Source of the DNA: CAMAXB01 sp041746615
GTDB taxonomy: Bacteria > Verrucomicrobiota > Verrucomicrobiia > Opitutales > Opitutaceae
Direction: 5' to 3'
DNA length: 30,228 nt
Assembly (NCBI GenBank): GCA_041746615.1
Contig: JBGTGS010000293.1
Location: forward strand, 1 to 30,228
The notes beneath the pieces are model-generated. The model did no database searches. It had not been told where the DNA came from and saw only the letters and a list, made by a program, of their open reading frames with translations. Position numbers and translations under genes: made by a program. Positions 23,737-29,741 of this stretch are shown here, one piece after another (position 1 is the stretch's first letter; the number at the start of each line of letters is the position of its first letter).

Positions 23737-24420
23737 ATGACTTCATCCCCTGCCGCATTCCTCTCAGCATTCCCCAAGCCGCTCCTCCGGCTGATCCCTG
23801 CCTTTATTCTCCTGCTGCTGCCGTCCATCGCCGCCCTGGCCCAGGAGACTGCACCGGTGCGCCCGGTGTTGTCCGGTGAGGTGAGCCGGGATTGGATGCT
23901 CGACGGCTCCGGAACCTGGACCCTGGCGGACAACAAGCTGGTGCTCGCGACGGCGGGCAAGCCCGGCGGACCCATCCGTCGCCCGGCCGCGCTGGCCCTC
24001 CTCCGGCAACCGGCGTATGCCCGGGTCACCATCGAGGCCGGTATTCGTTCCACGGTGGACCCTTCCATCATCCGGGCGGATGTCCTGCTCATTTTCGGCT
24101 ACCAGTCGCCGACCCAGTTTTACTATGTGCATCTCTCCGGGGTGACGGATGCCGTCCACAACGGCATCTTCATTGTCAATAACGCGGACCGCCGCCGCAT
24201 CGATGACGGCAAGGCGGCACCACAATTGTCAGACCGCGAATGGCACCGCGTCCGCCTGGAGCGCGATCCGGCCTCCGGGCGCATCGAGGTCTACATGGAC
24301 GACGCCACGACCCCCGGTCTGGTGGCAACGGATACGACCTTTGCCACCGGCCTGGTGGGCTTCGGTTCATTCGACGACACCGCACTGATCCGCGACATCA
24401 CCATCACCCCCCGTCCCTGA
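23737..24420 (+). CDS. Secreted LamG/DUF1080-like protein
   Basis: A 227-residue exported protein. The ATG at 23737 starts a signal peptide (Lys/Arg in PKPLLRLIP, a hydrophobic FILLLLPSIAALA core, and cleavage near ALAQE). The mature part looks like a concanavalin-type beta sandwich of the LamG/3-keto-disaccharide-hydrolase-like (DUF1080) kind. It reads GSGTWTLADNKLVLA, then FGYQSPTQFYYVHLSGV, then REWHRVRLERDPASGRIEVYMDDATTPGLVATDTTFATGLVGFGSFDDTALIRDITI. Such domains bind or cleave sugars, but no catalytic residues can be assigned here. The upstream frame to 23617 overlaps the REP-like region and is not used. It probably forms a single-gene unit after the glycolytic cluster. Confidence 0.8.
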   Translation: MTSSPAAFLSAFPKPLLRLIPAFILLLLPSIAALAQETAPVRPVLSGEVSRDWMLDGSGTWTLADNKLVLATAGKPGGPIRRPAALALLRQPAYARVTIEAGIRSTVDPSIIRADVLLIFGYQSPTQFYYVHLSGVTDAVHNGIFIVNNADRRRIDDGKAAPQLSDREWHRVRLERDPASGRIEVYMDDATTPGLVATDTTFATGLVGFGSFDDTALIRDITITPRP

Positions 24421-24588
24421 GCCTCCGCAATTAATGAAGGTGCCACTGGTTGAGCTCCTGCGCGTTTGGGATAGCCGTCAGGACCCGCCCGGGTTGCATG
24501 TCCCGGTAGGGTCTCACCCGCGCCGCGTGGCCGATCATTGATCGCTGAAGACTTGCACGTGCGTCTGCCTCGGCCAATGTCGTTCGAC

Positions 24589-24774
24589 ATGAGCAACAAG
24601 GACCTCGTTTCTGATCTTCTTACCCGGCTACCGGATGATGTTTCGCTTCAGCAGATCGCCCGCGAAGTCGAGTTTGTCGCTGGCGTGCGAGAGGGGCTTG
24701 GACAGCTCGACCGAGGCGAAGGAGTCGACATCGAGAAGGTCGAAAAGATGATCGAGTCATGGACTACAAAGTAG
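24589..24774 (+). CDS. Antitoxin of a RelE/ParE-type module
   Basis: A 61-residue acidic protein (MSNKDLVSDLLTRLPDDVSLQQIAREVEFVAGVREGLGQLDRGEGV...) of the small antitoxin type that precedes RelE/ParE toxins in many genomes; the SLQQIAREVEFVAGVREGLxQLDRGEG pattern is typical. It should neutralise the toxin with its C-terminal part and may repress the operon. The ATG at 24589 gives the usual length; an in-frame ATG at 24577 is possible. Its last 16 bases overlap the toxin gene, which fits coupled translation. It lies between the carbohydrate genes and the integron integrase. Confidence 0.75.
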   Translation: MSNKDLVSDLLTRLPDDVSLQQIAREVEFVAGVREGLGQLDRGEGVDIEKVEKMIESWTTK

Positions 24775-25073
24775 TCCTCGCTCCCCGTGCCATCGAAGAT
24801 CTCAGGGATATCGTTCTCTACGTTGCGCCTGGTCGTCCTGAAGCCGCGAAGCGGCTCGGCCTCGCATTGATCGAGAAGACGAAGATCCTCGCTAGTTTCC
24901 CGTTTTCTGGGCGCGTTGTTCCGGAGTTTGATGACCGACTGATTCGCGAGCTGATCCTGAAACCGTATCGGATCGTCTTCCGGGTGGACGAAGGTTTGAA
25001 GGTTATTGGAGTTGCCCGCTATTGGCACGGAGCGCGAGGCGAGATCGGCTTCGAAGAGATCCAGACAAGATAA
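24759..25073 (+). CDS. RelE/ParE-family toxin
   Basis: A 104-residue basic protein with the RelE/ParE fold signature. It has an N-terminal MDYKVVLAPRAIEDLRDIVLYVA helix pair, then AAKRLGLALIEKTKILASFPFSGRVVPEF, RELILKPYRIVFRVDEG and the C-terminal VIGVARYWHGAR. ParE members poison gyrase and RelE members cut ribosome-bound mRNA; which applies cannot be decided, although the length and the PYRIVFRV pattern lean toward ParE. The gene overlaps the antitoxin by 16 bases. It is not a cassette: no attC flanks it, and it lies on the far side of intI from the array. Confidence 0.85.
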   Translation: MDYKVVLAPRAIEDLRDIVLYVAPGRPEAAKRLGLALIEKTKILASFPFSGRVVPEFDDRLIRELILKPYRIVFRVDEGLKVIGVARYWHGARGEIGFEEIQTR

Positions 25074-25159
25074 GCCAGGCAGCACGACGCGACGCGCGAC
25101 GGGTCATTACTTACCTATCACCTTTTCGGAGAAGTCCCGCCATATTGCTCACCCTCATC

Positions 25160-26332
25160 TCAGGCATGCCCCGTCGGCAACCCGTCCAGTGGCGATCGCA
25201 CCCCGAGCCCGGGCTTCTTCATCACATGCAGGTAAATCTGGGTCGTCTCCACGCTGCTGTGTCCCAAGAGATCCTGCACCGTGCGGATATCCGTCCCGCT
25301 CTCCAGTAGATGAGTAGCGAATGAGTGCCGGAGCACATGCGGCGTTACCCTCTTTGGAATGCCTGCCGCCGAGGCCGCCGCTCGGATCATGTTCTGGAAC
25401 GTCCCATCGAGGACATGATGGCGCCGAACGATGCCTGACGATGGATCCTTCGACAGTTCACGCGATGGAAACACCCACTGCCACTCCCATTTTTCTCCCG
25501 CCCGCTGGTATTTTCTGGCGAGACCTTCCGGCAACCAGACACCCGGCAACCCCGCCTCCCGATCCTTATCGTGCAGGCTGCGAAGACGGCCGAGGTGCTC
25601 TCGCAAAGCTGGATGAAGCGACTCCGGCAGCAGTGTCATTCGGTCCTTGTCGCCTTTACCGCCGAAGATCTTGAGCTGAGCCCGCTCCAGATCAAGGTGG
25701 TGCACACGCAGTCTGAGCAACTCCATCAATCTGAGCCCGGAGCCATACATCAACTCCGCCATCAGACGGGGGGTCCCCTGCATTTGGGCGAATAGCCGCT
25801 TACACTCGGAGGGACTGAGCACCATGGGAACCCGCTTCTTCGGCATCGAACGGTGAAAATCCAGTTCGCCCACCGTGATCCGCAAGGCCTCCTGCAGGAA
25901 GAAAACCAGCGCGTTGAGCGCCTGCTTCTGGGTGGACGGGCTGCTCCGCTTGCTGGTGGCAAGCCAGGAGAGATAGGCCGACAACTCCTCGTCTCCGGCC
26001 ACCATCGGCGACTTTGGCTGGATGAATTGCACGAACCGAGCCGCCCACTCCCGGTAGGTTTGCTCCGTACGCCAAAGAAACCCCCGGATGCGGATCGCTT
26101 GAATTAACTTCTGCTCCCACTCCGGCCCGCCGGTGTCCTCTGCCGCCTGCGGAGGTGGAATCAGGTTGGACGACTCCGGACGCCATTTCGCTCGCCCCCC
26201 GCGATCTCCGGTCGCACCCGCATCTCCCTCCCTCCGGCCGGTCATCACGAACCAACGAAGGGCGACTCTTGCCTCATCCGCAGCCGATCCGGTCAAGGAT
26301 TGCAGGTACCGTTTCGCGACCACGATGGACAC
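25160..26332 (-). CDS. intI: Integron integrase (tyrosine recombinase)
   Basis: A tyrosine recombinase that inserts and excises gene cassettes at attI and attC. The frame given starts at GTG 26332 (390 residues). The recombinase core begins near residue 70 with a SAM-like DNA-binding domain (KLIQAIRIRGFLWRTEQTYREWAARFVQFI). The catalytic set is Arg201 (GSGLRLMELLRLRV), a Lys in GGKGDKDR (226-229), His332 and Arg335 (TPHVLRHSFATHLLESG), His358 (LLGHSS) and Tyr367 (TTQIYLHV). The insert specific to integron integrases is clear at about 255-290 (DREAGLPGVWLPEGLARKYQRAGEKWEWQWVFPS). About 65 extra N-terminal residues (IVVAKRYLQSLTG...ARVALRWFVM) precede the core and appear to continue upstream in another frame. 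It diverges from the cassettes, the standard integron layout. Confidence 0.95.
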   Translation of the reverse strand: MSIVVAKRYLQSLTGSAADEARVALRWFVMTGRREGDAGATGDRGGRAKWRPESSNLIPPPQAAEDTGGPEWEQKLIQAIRIRGFLWRTEQTYREWAARFVQFIQPKSPMVAGDEELSAYLSWLATSKRSSPSTQKQALNALVFFLQEALRITVGELDFHRSMPKKRVPMVLSPSECKRLFAQMQGTPRLMAELMYGSGLRLMELLRLRVHHLDLERAQLKIFGGKGDKDRMTLLPESLHPALREHLGRLRSLHDKDREAGLPGVWLPEGLARKYQRAGEKWEWQWVFPSRELSKDPSSGIVRRHHVLDGTFQNMIRAAASAAGIPKRVTPHVLRHSFATHLLESGTDIRTVQDLLGHSSVETTQIYLHVMKKPGLGVRSPLDGLPTGHA

Positions 26333-26462
26333 GGGGCAACGCTCCCGCTTGCAATACCCGAGGAAGGCGATGATCGAGAGCCTCCCGGTTCAACGCCTCT
26401 GCCCAAAGGGGGAAGTGGATCGGGTCTCTTTCGTCAGGCCGGGGATAGCCAGGTTCAGGCAT
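26333..26462 (-). pseudogene. Possible frameshifted 5' end of intI
   Basis: The intI frame stays open upstream of its GTG to 26389 (IIAFLGYCKRERCP directly before the start) and then meets a TGA at 26390-26392. The neighbouring frame carries an ATG at 26462 and reads MPEPGYPRPDERDPIHFPLWAEALNRE up to the same point. Together the two would give one N-terminal extension. This suggests a single indel at about 26375-26389, though a short upstream overlapping gene is not excluded. Translation could then restart at GTG 26332 or further inside. Confidence 0.45.
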
Positions 26463-26488
26463 GTGAGTTGAGCTTTTGACGGAACCCG

Positions 26489-26497
26489 ATTATTGCA
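26489..26497 (-). promoter_or_regulatory. Candidate extended -10 promoter for intI
   Basis: On the minus strand this reads TGCAATAAT: a TG extension, one spacer base and a hexamer differing from TATAAT at one position. It would start transcription about 20 bases upstream of the ATG at 26462, supporting the idea that the original intI start was there. No good -35 box is visible. Confidence 0.3.
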
Positions 26498-26597
26498 ATG
26501 ATTTATCTATTACCCTGAATCGAGGATGTAGATCATTGATGATAAACAATTTGTTTAATACATCAGGCACAGGTCCTGTCGATGACAGCTCGAGTTA

Positions 26598-26801
26598 AAC
26601 CCTGCAAAAGCTCAACTCGCCGGCCCCTCCGCCGAAAGCTCAACTGCGGGATGAGCTTTTGAAGGGAGAAGGATTCGCCAGTTTTTTGCCTTTCCCTGTC
26701 CTGATGTCTCCACTACCAATTTGTCATGGCCAAGTTAGGAAACCCCGCCGCACCAACCCCGAGCTTGCTAGTCGGTTTTACAACCCTGCAAAAGCTCAAC
26801 T
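26598..26801. repeat. 20-bp direct repeat pair in attI region
   Basis: An identical 20-base sequence containing CCTGCAAAAGCTCAACT occurs at 26598-26617 and 26782-26801, 184 bp apart. Partial and inverted copies of its core lie between and outside. The second copy abuts the first cassette. The copies may be integrase-binding sites, or they may mark an old insertion or duplication. Confidence 0.8.
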
Positions 26802-26833
26802 GAGTTGAGGCTAATAACACTGTTGGCCAGAAG

Positions 26834-27340
26834 ATGAAACGCTTCTCACTAATTGCCTGCTTCTTCGTGGCGGTCGGCGCGATTGCCGCCGAGCCCAGCC
26901 GCCAGCTTTTGATTCGTGGATGGGAGTTCTCCGTTCCGTCTTTCCTCACCCAGAAGGTCCACGATGGGCCGGATTTCACCGTCACCTATCTTTCCTCCGA
27001 AGAGAAGAAGATGGGCATGGGTATTTATGAAGGCGGTCACCCACAGGAGGCCTCCAAAGGCCGGCCTGGAGTCCGGAAAGAAGAAGATAAGATTGCCGGA
27101 CAGAAAGCTTCGTGGGCTTTGTGGGAAGACGAGGTTGATGGAGCAAAGCGTGTCCGCTTCGAAATCTTCCTCGCAGTTAGCCCGTTGGGGACACCATCGG
27201 ATCAGTTTCATCTATTCGGATATGCCGCTTCCACTGCGGACTTGGATTTACTGCGAGACATTGTGCGATCCGCCCTCCAAAAAGAAGAGGCCAACCAGAC
27301 GGCACAGACAACTCCGGGGCTTCGCCCCCTCCGTGTCTGA
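26834..27340 (+). CDS. Cassette 1: secreted protein of unknown function
   Basis: A 168-residue protein that starts 11 bases after the cassette boundary. Residues 1-19 (MKRFSLIACFFVAVGAIAA) form a signal peptide. The mature part (EPSRQLLIRGWEFSVPSFL...) matches no family I recognise and has no cysteines. It contains several Lys/Glu-rich stretches and an alternating hydrophobic pattern that suggests a beta-rich fold. The last 17 residues (ANQTAQTTPGLRPLRV and the preceding position) are encoded inside the attC site, and the stop lies in the L' part of that attC. Being the first cassette, it would be the best expressed from an attI promoter. Confidence 0.75.
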   Translation: MKRFSLIACFFVAVGAIAAEPSRQLLIRGWEFSVPSFLTQKVHDGPDFTVTYLSSEEKKMGMGIYEGGHPQEASKGRPGVRKEEDKIAGQKASWALWEDEVDGAKRVRFEIFLAVSPLGTPSDQFHLFGYAASTADLDLLRDIVRSALQKEEANQTAQTTPGLRPLRV

Positions 27341-27355
27341 CCTTTAACGTTGGGC
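27289..27355 (+). other. attC of cassette 1 (67 bp)
   Basis: R'' GGCCAAC (27289-27295) and R' GTTGGGC (27349-27355) flank pairing arms CACAGAC / GTGTCTG and a GGGGC-TTCG-CCCC top hairpin. R'' is the exact reverse complement of the 5' boundary of the same cassette (GTTGGCC, 26822-26828), as expected for a cassette that circularises. Cassette 1 therefore spans 26823-27349. Confidence 0.92.
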
Positions 27356-27366
27356 ATAAAGAACCG

Positions 27367-27786
27367 ATGCGTATCGTCATTTTGTTGTTCTGTGGCTTGA
27401 TGCTGGCGGGATGCAGCCATCAGGAGCCGATCTTCGGTGTCGGAGGGCAAGCGCCGCAGTTTGGCGATTATTCCCGTTCAGAAATTGAGGCGCTTCGTAT
27501 CTCGATCTCCAAGCTATCATTTCCGGTGCCGGAGCACACTGTTGCGAGGATGCTTCCCAAGCCAGTTGAGCCATTGCCCATCACTTTCGTGGATTGGATA
27601 CCTGATCAAGAGAAGAAAGGAAGAGTCGGAGGCAATATCGTGGAGTACTGGTTGAATCGAAGACAGGTTTTGCGCGTCGCGACCGCCTACTATTACAAAG
27701 AAGGCGAGACTCCATACAGTCTTGAAGAGTGGGCGGAGATTATCAGCGCGAAGGAACGGGATCGCCATGACCGTAGAGTCTACTAA
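27367..27786 (+). CDS. Cassette 2: lipoprotein of unknown function
   Basis: A 139-residue protein with a lipoprotein signal peptide: MRIVILLFCGLMLAGCSHQ, with the lipobox LAGC and lipidated Cys at residue 16. The mature part (VEPLPITFVDWIPDQEKKGRVGGNIVEYWLNRRQVLRVATAYYYKEG) belongs to no family I recognise. It probably sits on the inner or outer membrane facing the periplasm. The ATG is 17 bases after the cassette boundary and the stop is 6 bases before R'' of its attC, so unlike cassette 1 it does not use the attC as coding sequence. Confidence 0.8.
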   Translation: MRIVILLFCGLMLAGCSHQEPIFGVGGQAPQFGDYSRSEIEALRISISKLSFPVPEHTVARMLPKPVEPLPITFVDWIPDQEKKGRVGGNIVEYWLNRRQVLRVATAYYYKEGETPYSLEEWAEIISAKERDRHDRRVY

Positions 27787-27792
27787 GACCCG

Positions 27793-27905
27793 GCCCAACC
27801 AGCCAGTACAGCACAACGCGGGCAGCTGTCCGTCTTCGGGCGACTTCCCCGCATCCGAAACTCCGTCCTCGCTCGGCCCGCGTGGCTGACCAGATATCGT
27901 TCGGC
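27793..27905 (+). other. attC of cassette 2 (113 bp)
   Basis: R'' GCCCAAC (27793-27799) and R' GTTCGGC (27899-27905). R'' is the exact reverse complement of the 5' boundary of its own cassette (GTTGGGC, 27349-27355). Inner arms CAGCCA / TGGCTG and ACGCGGGC / GCCCGCGT pair. It is nearly identical in its interior to the attC of cassette 4. Cassette 2 spans 27350-27899. Confidence 0.9.
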
Positions 27906-27910
27906 AAAAG

Positions 27911-28183
27911 ATGAACCTTTCAGAGGCAATCGAATCTTTCGATGGTTGGTCGCTCCCGTCGACATTCCTCGGGAGCGTGCGATTGAAGCTCGCGGCGCAC
28001 CCGCGCGAAGCAAAACTGCTTGAGGAGCTCGTCAGAGAGGCATCGCGCGAGGAACATTGGCGAACAGGAGATTTGGTCACTGGAAGTGTGATTGCACATC
28101 GCGAGACCAAGAAGAAGTTTCCCGAGGTTGAAGATGCGGTGATTACCTCGATCATCCGCGCGGTTTCATACGAATGGCGATGA
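27911..28183 (+). CDS. Cassette 3: small cytoplasmic protein of unknown function
   Basis: A 90-residue protein (MNLSEAIESFDGWSLPSTFLGSVRLKLAAHPREAKLLEELVREASREEHW...) with no signal peptide or membrane segment. It is largely helical and charged, of the size common for cassette proteins, and I do not recognise a family. The ATG follows the cassette boundary by 11 bases and the stop precedes R'' by 9 bases. Coding is supported by its tight fit between two recombination sites. Confidence 0.7.
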   Translation: MNLSEAIESFDGWSLPSTFLGSVRLKLAAHPREAKLLEELVREASREEHWRTGDLVTGSVIAHRETKKKFPEVEDAVITSIIRAVSYEWR

Positions 28184-28192
28184 ACCAAAAAA

Positions 28193-28295
28193 GCCGAACA
28201 AGGCGCCAGAGCCAACGACCATGGCTGTCACGATCCGTGCTCCGAGCAGCACGGCTCGCGCCAGCCACGGTCGTGGCTCATCTTTGACGTTCGGC
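28193..28295 (+). other. attC of cassette 3 (103 bp)
   Basis: R'' GCCGAAC (28193-28199) and R' GTTCGGC (28289-28295), here complementary to each other as well as to the cassette's own 5' boundary at 27899-27905. Long inner arms pair: GAGCCAACGACC with GGTCGTGGCTC (one extra base), and TGGCTG with CAGCCA. Its interior differs from the other five sites. Cassette 3 spans 27900-28289. Confidence 0.9.
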
Positions 28296-28300
28296 AAAAT

Positions 28301-28513
28301 ATGAAATGGATATATCTGTTCATCGCAGCATTCGCTGCGTTCATGTTTATTATCGTGGCATTCTTTGGAGAGCCGTCAAAAAAAGCGGGACAGCTGCAAG
28401 TTTGCGCTACTGCATTTGCCGTCAATTTCGGGCTCTTTTATTCGATTCGTTGGGCGCAGAATAGAAAGCTCCCTAAGTCACATAAGACGGAATCATGGAA
28501 GATTCGCGTCTAG
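28301..28513 (+). CDS. Cassette 4: small two-helix membrane protein
   Basis: A 70-residue protein with two predicted transmembrane helices (residues about 3-22, WIYLFIAAFAAFMFIIVAFF, and about 33-50, VCATAFAVNFGLFYSIRW) separated by a short Lys-rich loop. The C-terminal tail is basic. I recognise no family. The ATG is 11 bases after the cassette boundary; the stop is 20 bases before R''. Small membrane proteins of this type are frequent but uncharacterised cassette cargo. Confidence 0.72.
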   Translation: MKWIYLFIAAFAAFMFIIVAFFGEPSKKAGQLQVCATAFAVNFGLFYSIRWAQNRKLPKSHKTESWKIRV

Positions 28514-28533
28514 CATATGAAGACCACAAAAGA

Positions 28534-28645
28534 GCCGAACCAGACGACACAGCACAACGCGGGCAGCCGTCCGTCTCGTGGCGACTATCCCGCGTCCCAA
28601 ACTCCGTCCTCGCTCGGCCCGCGTGGCTGATCTGAATCGTTCGGC
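28534..28645 (+). other. attC of cassette 4 (112 bp)
   Basis: R'' GCCGAAC (28534-28540) and R' GTTCGGC (28639-28645). R'' is the exact reverse complement of the cassette's own 5' boundary (28289-28295). Inner arms ACGCGGGC / GCCCGCGT as in the attC of cassette 2, to which the interior is closely related. Cassette 4 spans 28290-28639. Confidence 0.9.
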
Positions 28646-28653
28646 GAAGAATC

Positions 28654-29160
28654 ATGAGCACGTCGCGAAAGTTTTCTTATTTCAATGCTCGGTGGAAGTG
28701 CGAAGCCGAGTTCTTCGCTGATCGATTGGAGTATGCGTGGGACAAGTGGGGATTGGGCGTTCAGAAGGGAAGATCCGTCATTCAGCACAGTGAGTTGTCA
28801 CCACATTTGACGGATTCGTCGGTTATGGGCCTCGAAGCCACACCGCCGCTCTTGAAGGCGGCCATTTATGGCACCATCGGCATCTTCGCCCATGCTTTGC
28901 TTCCAGTGCCTTGGCGTCACATCGAGTATCTCTTTGCAGTCGGATTTCTCGGCTCCGTATCGCTAGGCCTCTGGCGGTTTTTCAGAAAGACGGAGACCAT
29001 CAATATCCAGACGAAGGCTGGAAGCCCCGCGGTCGCCGTGGTAGTCACCAAGTGGTCTCCGGAGGAAAGAGCGGAGTTTCGTTCATTTTATGAGAAGTGG
29101 ATCAAAGAGCCGAACCAGAGCATCACAGACAACTCCGGGGCTTCGCCCCTTCGTGTCTGA
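28654..29160 (+). CDS. Cassette 5: membrane protein of unknown function
   Basis: A 168-residue protein. The first 65 residues are soluble (FSYFNARWKCEAEFFADRLEYAWDKWGLGVQKGRSVIQHSELSPHL). Two membrane segments follow at about 70-85 (AAIYGTIGIFAHALLPV) and 91-110 (IEYLFAVGFLGSVSLGLWRFF). The soluble C-terminal part, FRKTETINIQTKAGSPAVAVVVTKWSPEERAEFRSFYEKWI, looks like an exposed beta-hairpin and helix. No family is recognised. The last 17 residues (PNQSITDNSGASPLRV and one before) come from the attC, and the stop lies within it, exactly as in cassette 1. The ATG is 14 bases after the cassette boundary. Confidence 0.75.
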   Translation: MSTSRKFSYFNARWKCEAEFFADRLEYAWDKWGLGVQKGRSVIQHSELSPHLTDSSVMGLEATPPLLKAAIYGTIGIFAHALLPVPWRHIEYLFAVGFLGSVSLGLWRFFRKTETINIQTKAGSPAVAVVVTKWSPEERAEFRSFYEKWIKEPNQSITDNSGASPLRV

Positions 29161-29175
29161 CTGCAAACGTTGGGC
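29109..29175 (+). other. attC of cassette 5 (67 bp)
   Basis: R'' GCCGAAC (29109-29115) and R' GTTGGGC (29169-29175). R'' is the exact reverse complement of the cassette's own 5' boundary GTTCGGC (28639-28645), not of the R' now next to it. Arms CACAGAC / GTGTCTG with a GGGGC-TTCG-CCCC top hairpin; same family as the attC of cassettes 1 and 6. Cassette 5 spans 28640-29169. Confidence 0.92.
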
Positions 29176-29183
29176 AAAGATAT

Positions 29184-29720
29184 ATGAATCACGCGCACGA
29201 TATTCTAGTCGGTCTCGGAGCTAAGCTGCGCCCGCCAGCAAGCGCAGTCGTCATCGAGCGTATCGCCAGAGAGCTAGATCTCACGTTACCGACAGATGTG
29301 CGCACCCTATACGAACACGCGAATGGCAGCGACGGTGAGTTCGGAGAGTGGTCGTGGCATTTTTGGCCCATCGACTCCGAAGAACTTACTCTGGGTAGCT
29401 ATCTCAAGCGTCCGCGCAATTTCGTAGTTTCGCCGGACGCCAGAAAGATCGATCCAAGAAAGTATGTGCGGTTTTTCGACTGCCTTATCGATGCTCCGCT
29501 TTACGCCTACTGCGCCGATCAGAGTTCGCCATATCTCGGAGAGGTGATCGGTTGTCATACCGACAATGGCACCTTCGATGCGTTTTTTTCCGCCAGCAGC
29601 GTGTCACGCTTTCTGGAGTTACTGTTCGCGACACGAGGCGACGAGGTCATTCTCGTCGATGAAGAGACAGCCCAACCAGACGGCACAGACAACGACGGGG
29701 CTGCGCCCCGTCGTGTCTGA
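29184..29720 (+). CDS. Cassette 6: SMI1/KNR4 (SUKH)-like protein
   Basis: A 178-residue protein whose first half fits the SUKH superfamily. VVIERIARELDLTLPTDVRTLYEHANGSDGEFGEWSWHFWPIDSEEL has the characteristic LxLPxD...LYxxxNGxxG spacing, and a later FFDCLIDAPLYAYCADQ...GEVIGCHTDNGTFDAFFSASSVSRFLELLFA completes the fold. SUKH proteins often act as immunity proteins against polymorphic or contact-dependent toxins. No toxin gene is near, so an orphan immunity role is only an inference. The ATG at 29184 is 14 bases after the cassette boundary; the frame extends further upstream through the previous attC but that part is not used. The last 16 residues come from its own attC. Confidence 0.78.
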   Translation: MNHAHDILVGLGAKLRPPASAVVIERIARELDLTLPTDVRTLYEHANGSDGEFGEWSWHFWPIDSEELTLGSYLKRPRNFVVSPDARKIDPRKYVRFFDCLIDAPLYAYCADQSSPYLGEVIGCHTDNGTFDAFFSASSVSRFLELLFATRGDEVILVDEETAQPDGTDNDGAAPRRV

Positions 29721-29735
29721 CCTCAATCGTTAGGC
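29670..29735 (+). other. attC of cassette 6 (66 bp)
   Basis: R'' GCCCAAC (29670-29676) and R' GTTAGGC (29729-29735). R'' is the exact reverse complement of the cassette's own 5' boundary GTTGGGC (29169-29175). Arms CACAGAC / GTGTCTG and a top hairpin ACGGGGC / GCCCCGT. Cassette 6 spans 29170-29729. Confidence 0.92.
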
Positions 29736-29741
29736 AATAAA

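Larger units (their letters stand above)
26463..26822. other. attI region between intI and the first cassette
   Basis: A 360-bp stretch with lower GC than its surroundings and no gene. By position it must hold the primary recombination site attI and the cassette promoter. The crossover should be at G26822, just before TTGGCC of cassette 1. Five copies of a motif AGTTGAGCTTTTG or parts of it occur in both orientations: 26466-26478, then as reverse complement at 26605-26617, 26635-26645 and 26789-26801, and partly at 26652-26661. The last copy runs into a palindrome, CTCAACT-G-AGTTGAG (26795-26809), only 13 bp from the crossover. I see no convincing cassette promoter by eye. Confidence 0.75.

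Noticed and set aside
24421..24588. Possible decayed gene or repeat between the LamG-like gene and the antitoxin
   Set aside because: A short minus-strand frame here (RPYRDMQPGRVLTAIPNAQELNQ) has a protein-like look but no start, no family and only about 35 codons; left unannotated.
26576..26588. CTGTC-GAT-GACAG palindrome as a LexA/SOS box controlling intI
   Set aside because: The half-sites resemble LexA boxes but spacing is 5 bases instead of the 8 of the enterobacterial site, and it is about 115 bp upstream of the likely intI start; not enough to claim regulation.
29097..29183. Upstream extension of the cassette 6 gene through the previous attC
   Set aside because: The frame is open, but the ATG at 29184 lies at the normal distance after the cassette boundary and SUKH similarity begins after it.
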